Source: Arthrobacter sp. Soil782
GTDB lineage: Bacteria; Actinomycetota; Actinomycetes; Actinomycetales; Micrococcaceae
NCBI RefSeq assembly: GCF_001428435.1
Contig: NZ_LMSO01000012.1
Coordinates: 1 to 64,000, forward strand
DNA length: 64,000 nucleotides
Reading direction: 5' to 3'
The translations under genes and the position numbers were made by a program. This document shows, piece after piece, positions 57,588 to 64,000 of this stretch (position 1 is its first letter; the number at the start of each line of letters is the position of its first letter). The notes beneath the pieces were generated by a model that was given only the letters and a program-made list of their open reading frames with translations, did no database searches and had not been told where the DNA came from.

Positions 57588-58267
57588 GCGCTGAGTACGT
57601 GGCCACCGTCCGCCCCGGACACAGGCAGCCGCTGATCGCAGTTCCGCCGCGTCCCGTTCCGGCGCCGGCTACCGAATCCGCAGCCTTCGACGCCGTCGTG
57701 CGGCACCTGCAGCAGGTCCTTCCTGCGGTGGAATCGCTGATGGCCTCGGCTGCCCACCTCGCCGACTGGGGTGTGGACCTCGCCGGGCGGCTCATGGCCG
57801 GTCAGCGACTGCTCGCCGCGGGGAACGGCGGATCAGCGGCGGAAGCGCAGCACCTCACTGCGGAATTGGTGGGCAGGTTCGACGGCGATCGCGAACCGTT
57901 CTCAGCGATCTCCCTGCACGCGGAGTCCTCCGCGGTCACCGCGATTGCCAATGACTACGGCTACGAGAACATGTTTGCCCGTCAGGTGCAGGGCCACGGA
58001 CGGCAGGGCGACGTCCTGATGCTCCTGAGTACCAGCGGAAACAGCCCGAACCTGCTACGCGCCGCCGAAGCCGCCCGGAAAATCGGCGTCACGAGCTGGG
58101 CACTCACTGGTCCCGGCCCAAACCCGCTCACCGCTGCGTGTGATGACTACGTGGCAGTGGAGGCGCGGTCAGCGAACGCACAGGAGGGCCACCTCATCGC
58201 GCTTCACGCTATCTGCAGGGCGTTTGACTCGGAGGCAAGGCGCTGCCGGGCAGGGGAGGGATCATGA
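57584..58267 (+). CDS. gmhA: SIS-domain sedoheptulose-7-phosphate isomerase
   Basis: 227 residues. A Pro-rich N-terminus of about 30 residues precedes the SIS fold: [20 protein letters not shown] and [17 protein letters not shown] are the GmhA phosphosugar motifs, and [15 protein letters not shown] the C-terminal helix. GmhA converts sedoheptulose 7-phosphate to D-glycero-D-manno-heptose 7-phosphate. The next gene encodes the kinase that follows in the pathway. Confidence 0.88.
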   Translation: MSAEYVATVRPGHRQPLIAVPPRPVPAPATESAAFDAVVRHLQQVLPAVESLMASAAHLADWGVDLAGRLMAGQRLLAAGNGGSAAEAQHLTAELVGRFDGDREPFSAISLHAESSAVTAIANDYGYENMFARQVQGHGRQGDVLMLLSTSGNSPNLLRAAEAARKIGVTSWALTGPGPNPLTAACDDYVAVEARSANAQEGHLIALHAICRAFDSEARRCRAGEGS

Positions 58268-59664
58268 AAATCGTTGTCGTGGGCGATGTGCTGCTCGACG
58301 TGGACCTGTCCGGAGACGCCAGCCGCCTGAGCCCGGATGCCCCCGTGCCCGTGATTGACGTCGCCGCCGCCCGCCGCCGCGCCGGCGGTGCCGGCCTGGT
58401 GGCCCGCATGCTTCAGCAGGACGTGCAGGAGAGCCGGCAGGGAACCACAGTTGAACTGGTCACGGTCCTGTCCGACGACGACGCCGCCGCACACCTGCGC
58501 GCGGAGCTCACGGACATTCCGCTCGTCACCGGACCCTCCGGCGCCCCCACGCCGGTGAAAACGAGGATCCGGGCAGGCAGCCAAGCCATCGTACGATTCG
58601 ATGAAGGCTGCGCGGAAGCACCGGTACCGCCCGTGACCGGTGAGATGCTGCGCGCAGTGGAGAGCGCCGACGTCGTACTGGTGTCCGACTACGGGCGTGG
58701 GTTGGCCGCCAATACTGAGCTGCGGGAGCTGCTTGAGCGCATTGCCGGCCGGATCCCGGTGGTGTGGGATCCGCACCCAGCAGGCCCGGATCCGGTTCCG
58801 GGAGTTGCCGCCGTGACGCCGAACCTCAGCGAAGCGCTCAAAGCGGCGGGAACGGGACAGGGCGGCAGGGCAGACACGGTGCGGGAAGCAGCTGACGCTG
58901 CAGCACTCCTCGAGCGGCGTTGGCAGAGCAAAGCGGTCATTGTGACGCTGGGTGAGCGTGGGGCGCTCCTTCACAGGCAAGGTGAGGGCGCTGAGCTGCC
59001 GCACCTGGTTCCTGCGCCTGCGATCGGGGCTGCGGACCCGTGCGGAGCCGGCGACCGGTTCTGTTCAACCCTGGCGCTCGCCCTCGGCACGGGAGCGGAG
59101 CTCGAGGACGCAGTACAAGCCGCAGTCCAGCGTGCCGCCGAGTTCCTCAGCCGCGGCGGCGTCTCCGCTCTGGGCGAGGAGCCGGAGCCGACGCAGCTTC
59201 ACGGTCCCGCTGTCGATGCACTCCGCGTTGCCCGGAAAACCCGGGAAGCCGGCGGCACAGTGGTGGCGACGGGGGGATGCTTCGACTTGCTGCATGCCGG
59301 ACATGCACGCACGCTGTCAGCGGCGCGTCGCTTGGGGGATTGCCTGATCGTCTGCCTGAATTCGGATGAGTCCGTCCGCCGGCTCAAGGGCAGCCAACGC
59401 CCGATCATGGGCGAGGACGACCGCGCGGAACTGCTCGGAGCCCTCGAGTGCGTCGACGCGGTCTTCGTCTTCGGCGAGGACACCCCCGAGGAGGCCCTCG
59501 CCGCCCTGCGCCCTGACATCTGGGTCAAGGGCGGCGACTACTCAGCAACGGAGCTGCCCGAATCAGCGCTCCTGCGCTCGTGGGGCGGGCAGACCGTCAC
59601 TGTTCCCTATATACCTGCACGATCAACCACATCCCTGGCCGCGGCACTTGCCGAGGTTGGCTAG
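58264..59664 (+). CDS. hldE: Bifunctional heptose kinase/nucleotidyltransferase, HldE-type
   Basis: 466 residues. Residues 1-310 form a PfkB-type kinase with DVLLDVDLSGDASRLSPDAP and GAGDRF at 261-266 (catalytic Asp264). Residues 330-466 form a nucleotidyltransferase with GGCFDLLHAGHARTL, where His344 and His347 make the HxGH motif, and RPIMGEDDRAELL. This is HldE (RfaE) order. It phosphorylates heptose 7-phosphate and then adenylates heptose 1-phosphate. GmhA and GmhB supply the other steps. No HldD epimerase is obvious. Confidence 0.9.
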   Translation: MKIVVVGDVLLDVDLSGDASRLSPDAPVPVIDVAAARRRAGGAGLVARMLQQDVQESRQGTTVELVTVLSDDDAAAHLRAELTDIPLVTGPSGAPTPVKTRIRAGSQAIVRFDEGCAEAPVPPVTGEMLRAVESADVVLVSDYGRGLAANTELRELLERIAGRIPVVWDPHPAGPDPVPGVAAVTPNLSEALKAAGTGQGGRADTVREAADAAALLERRWQSKAVIVTLGERGALLHRQGEGAELPHLVPAPAIGAADPCGAGDRFCSTLALALGTGAELEDAVQAAVQRAAEFLSRGGVSALGEEPEPTQLHGPAVDALRVARKTREAGGTVVATGGCFDLLHAGHARTLSAARRLGDCLIVCLNSDESVRRLKGSQRPIMGEDDRAELLGALECVDAVFVFGEDTPEEALAALRPDIWVKGGDYSATELPESALLRSWGGQTVTVPYIPARSTTSLAAALAEVG

Positions 59665-59692
59665 CACAGTCAAAGAGCACAGAGAGGACCAC

Positions 59693-60400
59693 ATGTCTGA
59701 AAGCAACAGCACCTTCAATCCGGGCCGTGTACTGGTCACCGGCGGAGCATCCGGGCTGGGAGCGGCGGTCGTAGCCCGCGTGCTCGACGCCGGCGGTACC
59801 CCCATTGTGCTGGACCGGGATATCAGCAGTGTCTCCGGGGTGAAAGCGCTGGAGGTCGACGTCGCAGACCGTGAGGCGGTGACCGGCGCCGTGCAGCAGG
59901 CGGGCGATACGCTCGGCGGACTGGACGCCGTCGTCACGGCTGCGGGCATAGACCGCTGCGGCCGGCTTGAGGACGTGGCGGCCGCGGAATGGGAAAAGGT
60001 GCTGGCGGTCAATCTCACCGGCACAGTCTCCACCGTCCGTGCAGCGTTGCCTTACCTGAAGACGAGCCACGGACGGGTGGTCACCATCGCCTCGACCCTG
60101 GGTATCCGGGCCGTCGCGGACGCCACCGCCTACTGCGCCTCGAAGTTTGCAGTGGTGGGTTTCAGCCATGCGCTGGCAGCGGAAATGGCAGGAGAAGTGG
60201 GGGTCACCACCATGATCCCGGGTGGCATGGAGACCAAGTTCTTCGATGACCGCGATGAGAAGTACAAGCCGCAGGACAACTCACGCCTCAACAACCCGGC
60301 GCGCGTGGCGGAGGCAATCCTGTTCGCTCTATCGCAGCCGCGGGGCTGCGAAGTCCGGCAGATGCTTATCTGCCACGAAGAAGAGGGGTCGTGGCCGTAA
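59693..60400 (+). CDS. Short-chain dehydrogenase/reductase
   Basis: 235 residues from ATG 59693, with AGAGAGGA upstream. VLVTGGASGLGAAVVARVLD is the classical NAD(P)-binding TGxxxGxG, DAVVTAAGID the NxxG-like position, TIASTLG the catalytic Ser and AYCASKFAVVGFSHALA the YxxxK pair. It is a classical SDR, not an HldD-like extended epimerase. It may reduce or epimerise a sugar of the cluster. Its 3' end overlaps the converging GT9 gene by 35 bases. Confidence 0.88.
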   Translation: MSESNSTFNPGRVLVTGGASGLGAAVVARVLDAGGTPIVLDRDISSVSGVKALEVDVADREAVTGAVQQAGDTLGGLDAVVTAAGIDRCGRLEDVAAAEWEKVLAVNLTGTVSTVRAALPYLKTSHGRVVTIASTLGIRAVADATAYCASKFAVVGFSHALAAEMAGEVGVTTMIPGGMETKFFDDRDEKYKPQDNSRLNNPARVAEAILFALSQPRGCEVRQMLICHEEEGSWP

Positions 60401-61559
60401 GGTCCCGGACGTCGTCGTAAACGGCATCGGGCTGGGTCTGCTGGACAAACGAGTCATCATGCTCGCACCGTTCAGCGGTCCAGCCCACCTGCGTCACGTC
60501 CACGCCGCACACCGCGCACTGTGTTGTCCACGCCGCATGCACGCGGTGCAGTACGCGCCCCATCGCTCCGGCGTTGATGACATTGCCCACCCAGAAGATC
60601 CCTACTGTCGGCGTCCCGACCGCCTGGGCCAGGTGCCGTGGTCCGCTGTCATTACCGACAACAACGGTTGCTGCTGAGAGCACGCCGGTGAGCTCGCTGA
60701 GCGAGAGTCGTCCGGCCAGGGACCGGATACACGCGGCTCCACCTCGGTGCTGGCCGGCTGCCTGGTGACCCGCTGCCTGGTGACCGGCTGCCAACCGGAC
60801 AATTTCCGCGGCCAAGGGGGCGTCGCCGTCGTCGCCCACGATCACCACATCGCTGCCGTCGCGTGCAGCCCACGCCGCAACCGTGGCAAACGACGACGCC
60901 GGCCACCGCCTCCGCGGATCGGTGGCACCCGGATGGATCACCAGAAGCGGCCGTGTTCCGGCGCCCGTAATCCGTTGCCCGGCAGCCCATTCTTCTTCCG
61001 TCACCACCAGTTGCGGTTCAAGGCATACCGGTGCGGCTCCCGCGAGGCCCACCACTTCAAGGGATCGCAGGAACTCGTTCTGGTAGTAGATATAGGGAGC
61101 GCTGCGCTCCAGCTCGACGGCGTCCGGTGTGCGGGTACCGACGGTATGCCGTGCGCCCAGTTTGAGGAGGAACGGGTTGGAGTTGCGGCCGCCGCCGTGG
61201 ATCTGCACGGCAAGATCGAAGCTGCGGGAGCGCATCGTTGCGAAGAAGTCGGCGGTCGCCGTCCCGTCCTCGGGCCCGGGCCGGACTCCGGACGCGTAGG
61301 GAAGGACTTCCACCTCAGCGACCGGACCGGGCCTGTTCCGTAGGAGCTCTGCGTGCAGCGGAACTCCGAGCAGGGTGATTGACGCTTCCGGATACGCCGC
61401 GGAAAGGGCGCTGAGAGCGGGATAGGCAAACATCAGGTCACCCAGGCCGCCGCCCCGCAGGACGGCGATGCGCTCGACGTTGGGGAACGTGTCCAGAAGC
61501 GGGCCGACGCCCGAGCCCATTGCTGCGGATTTCCGGTTCGCTGCCAGGCTGTTGGTCAT
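60366..61559 (-). CDS. GT9-family glycosyltransferase, heptosyltransferase-like
   Basis: 397 residues from ATG 61559. IAVLRGGGLGDLMFAYPALS is the N-terminal GT9 motif; LLVIHPGATDPRRRWPASSF and VVVGNDSGPRHLAQAVGTPT are the donor domain. Between them lies the short repeat AAGHQAAGHQAAGQ, made by a 15-base tandem DNA repeat. A C-terminal Cys-rich stretch (WTTQCAVCGVDVTQ) is also typical of the family. It is the third GT9 of the cluster and converges with the SDR gene. Confidence 0.88.
   Translation of the reverse strand: MTNSLAANRKSAAMGSGVGPLLDTFPNVERIAVLRGGGLGDLMFAYPALSALSAAYPEASITLLGVPLHAELLRNRPGPVAEVEVLPYASGVRPGPEDGTATADFFATMRSRSFDLAVQIHGGGRNSNPFLLKLGARHTVGTRTPDAVELERSAPYIYYQNEFLRSLEVVGLAGAAPVCLEPQLVVTEEEWAAGQRITGAGTRPLLVIHPGATDPRRRWPASSFATVAAWAARDGSDVVIVGDDGDAPLAAEIVRLAAGHQAAGHQAAGQHRGGAACIRSLAGRLSLSELTGVLSAATVVVGNDSGPRHLAQAVGTPTVGIFWVGNVINAGAMGRVLHRVHAAWTTQCAVCGVDVTQVGWTAERCEHDDSFVQQTQPDAVYDDVRDLTATTPLLRGR
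60756..60792. repeat. 15-base tandem repeat in GT9 gene
   Basis: GCTGCCTGGTGACC recurs with a 15-base period starting at 60757, and a third partial unit follows. It stays in frame and encodes two and a half copies of AAGHQ in the GT9 protein. Copy number could vary by slippage. Confidence 0.75.
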
Positions 61560-61603
61560 AGTCACCTTAGGGTCCAGGGTCCTCAGCGCGCACGGGAGAA
61601 GCG

Positions 61604-61807
61604 CTACTCGGTTTCGTTACCGTCACCGTCAGTCAGGTCGCTGATCAACGCCGTGGATGCGCAATCGCGGATGCCATTGATCCCGGACACAGCCGTGGGT
61701 TTGTCGGTATACGGCTCGCTCGTCATCAGGGTTGCGCCGTCATCCCCGGTCAACCGGAACCGGTACTGCTTCGCATCATCGAAGTAGAGCTCGAACTTAC
61801 CCGCCAT
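61604..61807 (-). CDS. YegP-like DUF1508 protein
   Basis: 67 residues from ATG 61807, with GGGAG upstream on the minus strand. MAGKFELYFDDAKQYRFRLT and NGIRDCASTALISDLT fit the DUF1508 fold (YegP type), a small beta-sheet domain of unknown function. Normal DUF1508 proteins contain one or two copies; this has one. Confidence 0.8.
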   Translation of the reverse strand: MAGKFELYFDDAKQYRFRLTGDDGATLMTSEPYTDKPTAVSGINGIRDCASTALISDLTDGDGNETE

Positions 61808-61970
61808 CTCCAACTCCCTCGTTACATGGTGTCCAGCGCCATTCATCCTAGATTATCAGCCTACTTATAGAGGGGATACCGACAAGCATCGACAAGAGGA
61901 AAGTAGTAAGCATACTGTTGATTGATATGGGGTGATCCGCCCCGAATCCTTGAGCGGAAGGAGACTGGCC

Positions 61971-62180
61971 ATGGCAAAGCAGAAGCTCTGGGCAATCGCA
62001 GCGGCGGCGGGTATCAGTGCCGTGCTGCTGACCGGGTGCGACGATCCGGGCGAAGGAAACTCGCCGGAAGAAGTTGAAGAAACCGAGTTCGACGACAACA
62101 ACGGTATTGACGATGACCTTGAGGATGGCGCGGACGGCGACGAAGCGCCATCGGACGTAGCCACAGAACCTTCGGAGTGA
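61971..62180 (+). CDS. Small acidic lipoprotein
   Basis: 69 residues from ATG 61971, with AAGGAG upstream. The signal KQKLWAIAAAAGISAVLLTG leads to lipobox LTGC, followed by a tail in which most residues are Glu, Asp, Asn or Gly (EEVEETEFDDNNGIDDDLED). The mature part is disordered and highly negative, perhaps binding cations or positively charged wall parts. Function unknown. Confidence 0.72.
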   Translation: MAKQKLWAIAAAAGISAVLLTGCDDPGEGNSPEEVEETEFDDNNGIDDDLEDGADGDEAPSDVATEPSE

Positions 62181-62269
62181 TAACCATGACGCACAGTGAT
62201 TCACCTCGCCACGAAGATCTACCCATCTCGCCGAAGACACCGAAAATGACGTCTCCACCTAAGCTGCCC

Positions 62270-62489
62270 GGTGCCCGGCCGGGCACGGGACGGGGTGCGT
62301 CACCACCGACGAGCTGGGCCGGACCGGCGTCGAGGGAGTCTGGGCGACCGGGAACGCTGCCGATCCGGCGGCCCAGGTCATCGTTGCCGCCGGTGATTCT
62401 ACCGGCTCGCAGTGGCGGTGAATGCTGCGCTGATTGAGGATGACGTTGCTCAAATCCGGAGCTCACGAGCATCCACTCCCATAAAATAA
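62270..62489 (+). pseudogene. Frameshifted 3' remnant of an FAD/NAD(P)-disulfide oxidoreductase
   Basis: One frame from about 62270 reads TTDELGRTGVEGVWATGNAA and then DPAAQVIVAAG, the C-terminal FAD-binding signature of thioredoxin-reductase-like enzymes, and stops at 62421. The next frame continues it as LAVAVNAALIEDDVAQIRSS and ends at 62489. The N-terminal 80 percent of the gene is missing. A separate start with GGAG at 62186 (MTHSDSPRHEDLPISPKTPK) runs into this segment in a third frame, so that reading is probably a chance fusion. The rest of the 62181-62573 gap shows no further gene. Confidence 0.75.
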
Positions 62490-62573
62490 GCGTACTTATT
62501 GCTTCCCCTTCCGTGGGGGCTGGGCTAGCGTCGGACTATCTGCTGGTTCACCGTCTCAGAAGGAGTGGCTGCC

Positions 62574-63515
62574 ATGGACATGGCCACCATCAACGCGTCG
62601 CTGGATAATGTCATCGGGCGGGTGGAACGGGCCGAAGCCCTCGACCGCCCGGCCAATGCGCTCGCAAACCTGGTGGGCAAGTGGCTGAAGCCCGGACCCG
62701 TCAAAAATCTTCTCAGCGGTACCGGGATAGGGCATCCGGCCCACCCCATTCTGGTCCTGCTCCCCTTGGGATCGTGGGCGTCAGCCTTCTTCCTTGACGT
62801 GGCCGGTGGACCTAACCCAGGGAGTGCGACGGCGGCGCGCAGGCTGATCATCCTCGGAAACCTCACGGCGTTGCCGACGGCCCTGACCGGGCTGAGCGAC
62901 TGGGCAGATACCCAGGGAGCCGAGCGCAGGGTGGGCTTTGTCCACGCAGCCCTCAACGTCGCCGCTCTTGGGGTCTTCACCGCCAGCGCCGCTGCGCGCG
63001 CAACCCAGGCGCGCGGTGCCGGCGTCCTGACAGCGGCGCTTGGCATGGGTCTCGTGTCAGCGTCCGGCTGGCTCGGCGGGCACCTGGCCTACGCGCGCGG
63101 CGTGGGCACCGACACCACTGCGTTCGAGGTTGCGCCGACGGACTGGACCGATGTTGCCGCTCTCGAGGACGTCACCGACAAACCGGTATGTGTAGACGCC
63201 GGTGGAGTTGCCGTGCTGCTTGTCCGCCATGACGGCGAGGTGCGGGCGATCTCCGACCGCTGCACGCATCGCGGAGGACCACTCCACCAGGGAACGATCG
63301 CGGATGGATGTGTGGAATGCCCGTGGCACGGCAGCCGCTTCCGGTTGGCGGACGGGCAAATCGACCGGGGCCCTGCAACCAGGCCGCAGCGGGCTTTCGA
63401 GGTGCGCGCGGTAGACGGCCGGGTCCAGGTACGGGCGGTTGCCGATCCCGGCAGCCTCCGGACCGAACCGGTGACCGGTAGCGCGGGATTGAATGGTGGC
63501 GGAAGCAGCTCCTAA
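62574..63515 (+). CDS. DUF2231 membrane domain fused to a Rieske iron-sulfur domain
   Basis: 313 residues from ATG 62574, with AAGGAG eight bases upstream. Residues about 50-190 form a membrane region with four hydrophobic helices (GIGHPAHPILVLLPLGSWAS is the DUF2231 signature). The C-terminal Rieske domain binds a [2Fe-2S] cluster through CTHRGGPLHQG and CPWHGSRF (two Cys, two His). The cluster domain follows the last membrane helix directly. This is a predicted membrane electron-transfer protein; its partner is unknown. Confidence 0.88.
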   Translation: MDMATINASLDNVIGRVERAEALDRPANALANLVGKWLKPGPVKNLLSGTGIGHPAHPILVLLPLGSWASAFFLDVAGGPNPGSATAARRLIILGNLTALPTALTGLSDWADTQGAERRVGFVHAALNVAALGVFTASAAARATQARGAGVLTAALGMGLVSASGWLGGHLAYARGVGTDTTAFEVAPTDWTDVAALEDVTDKPVCVDAGGVAVLLVRHDGEVRAISDRCTHRGGPLHQGTIADGCVECPWHGSRFRLADGQIDRGPATRPQRAFEVRAVDGRVQVRAVADPGSLRTEPVTGSAGLNGGGSSS

Positions 63516-63615
63516 CCGCCCACTCTGACGCAGAAGCGTTGTCGAGGCTGTGTAAACCGCCGCCGAATGGGTACTTCTTTGGCACGAAGCAACAGCTGCG
63601 AGACGAAGGAGCGCA

Positions 63616-64000
63616 ATGACGAGCGAGCCCCAGACCATGACCCGCGGCAGCGTCGGCGAGGAATCCGCCCTGACCATCTGGAACCCGCGGGACGGCAGCA
63701 CCGTAGGAACACTCGAGAGCGCCGGGCGAGAGCAGGTTGCGCTCGCCGTCCAGCTCGCAAGGACCGTCCATCCGGAGTGGGCCGCGACGGCACCCGCGGA
63801 GCGGGCAGCCATGGTTCGAGCCGCAGCCGGCGCACTGCGCGCGGGTGCGGACACGTTGGCAGAGCTGAACAGCAGGGAGACCGGACGGCCGCGCGAGGAG
63901 GCCCTTGCCGGCATTGAGGCCGGAGCTTCCACCCTTGAGCAGTATGCCGAGCTGGGGCCGCTGCATCGCGGCCACAGCCTCCGCGGGTCCGCACTCGCCT
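63616..64000 (+). CDS. Aldehyde dehydrogenase, N-terminal part
   Basis: Partial: 128 residues are seen from ATG 63616 to the window end. Segments such as LTIWNPRDGSTVGTL and VHPEWAATAPAERAAMVRAA and LNSRETGRPREEAL are the conserved opening of NAD(P)-dependent aldehyde dehydrogenases. The catalytic Cys lies beyond the edge. GAAGGAG precedes the ATG. The substrate cannot be judged. Confidence 0.82.
   Translation, partial: MTSEPQTMTRGSVGEESALTIWNPRDGSTVGTLESAGREQVALAVQLARTVHPEWAATAPAERAAMVRAAAGALRAGADTLAELNSRETGRPREEALAGIEAGASTLEQYAELGPLHRGHSLRGSALA

Noticed and set aside
62186-62437. A short plus-strand frame with a ribosome-binding site (MTHSDSPRHED...)
   Set aside because: After about 28 residues it runs across the FAD-oxidoreductase remnant in the wrong frame. 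It may be a leftover start but not a working gene.

Overview
The window looks like a core-chromosome segment of a high-GC Gram-positive actinobacterium, most likely Micrococcaceae (Arthrobacter or a close relative). I infer this from the gene content and order: a stand-alone groEL ending in a Gly-Met tail, a WXG100 protein, an MprAB-type two-component pair, the XPB-type helicase with its helicase-associated partner, DUF3027 and DUF3263 proteins, a DtxR/IdeR-type regulator, and cell-wall hydrolases behind ydaO-type leaders. No search was run, so family names rest on motifs and recalled family features.

Layout. 1-4077 is a minus-strand run of poorly characterised genes: an EVE-like module, a uracil-DNA-glycosylase-like protein, an MbcA/ParS-type antitoxin-domain protein and lipoproteins. 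4201-9653 holds a reductase pair, a FemX-like peptidoglycan bridge enzyme, a ThrE exporter and Ung. 9773-13544 is a stress block: DUF3263, LytR_C, cold-shock protein, groEL behind two tandem CIRCE operators, and WXG100. 13692-19953 is a two-component system followed by the helicase pair. 20056-24812 carries a second cold-shock protein, DUF3027, an MFS exporter, SerC and the DtxR/IdeR regulator. 24890-28102 has two c-di-AMP (ydaO) riboswitches ahead of three exported cell-wall hydrolases.

28289-35480 is molybdenum-cofactor and formate-dehydrogenase-like metabolism (MobA-like, DUF6457, MoeA, FdhF/YdeP type, FdhD) plus a luciferase-like monooxygenase. 35509-38092 holds an ABC exporter and a YczE-type membrane protein. 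38158-40777 is a tightly coupled minus-strand operon just downstream of a tRNA-Arg. It has an EspG-like protein, a WXG-like protein fused to a lipase domain, and a small lipoprotein, and it looks like a type VII secretion effector/immunity unit. 40970-52603 is mostly housekeeping: an alanine/glycine symporter behind a CRP/GlxR-like palindrome, PcrA, SucCD, a TetR-MFS pair and a SigF-type sigma factor.

52610-61559 is a glycan cluster with a complete set of ADP-heptose-type enzymes (SIS isomerase, fused kinase/nucleotidyltransferase, zinc-loop HAD phosphatase), three GT9 and two GT4 glycosyltransferases and an SDR. Most of its plus-strand genes overlap by ATGA. It probably makes a heptose-containing surface glycan. 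The right end has a YegP-like protein, a lipoprotein, a frameshifted remnant of an FAD oxidoreductase, a DUF2231-Rieske fusion and an aldehyde dehydrogenase cut by the window edge.

The two most interesting units are the lipase/lipoprotein operon beside the tRNA and the heptose cluster. The paired riboswitches and paired CIRCE elements are the clearest regulatory signals.
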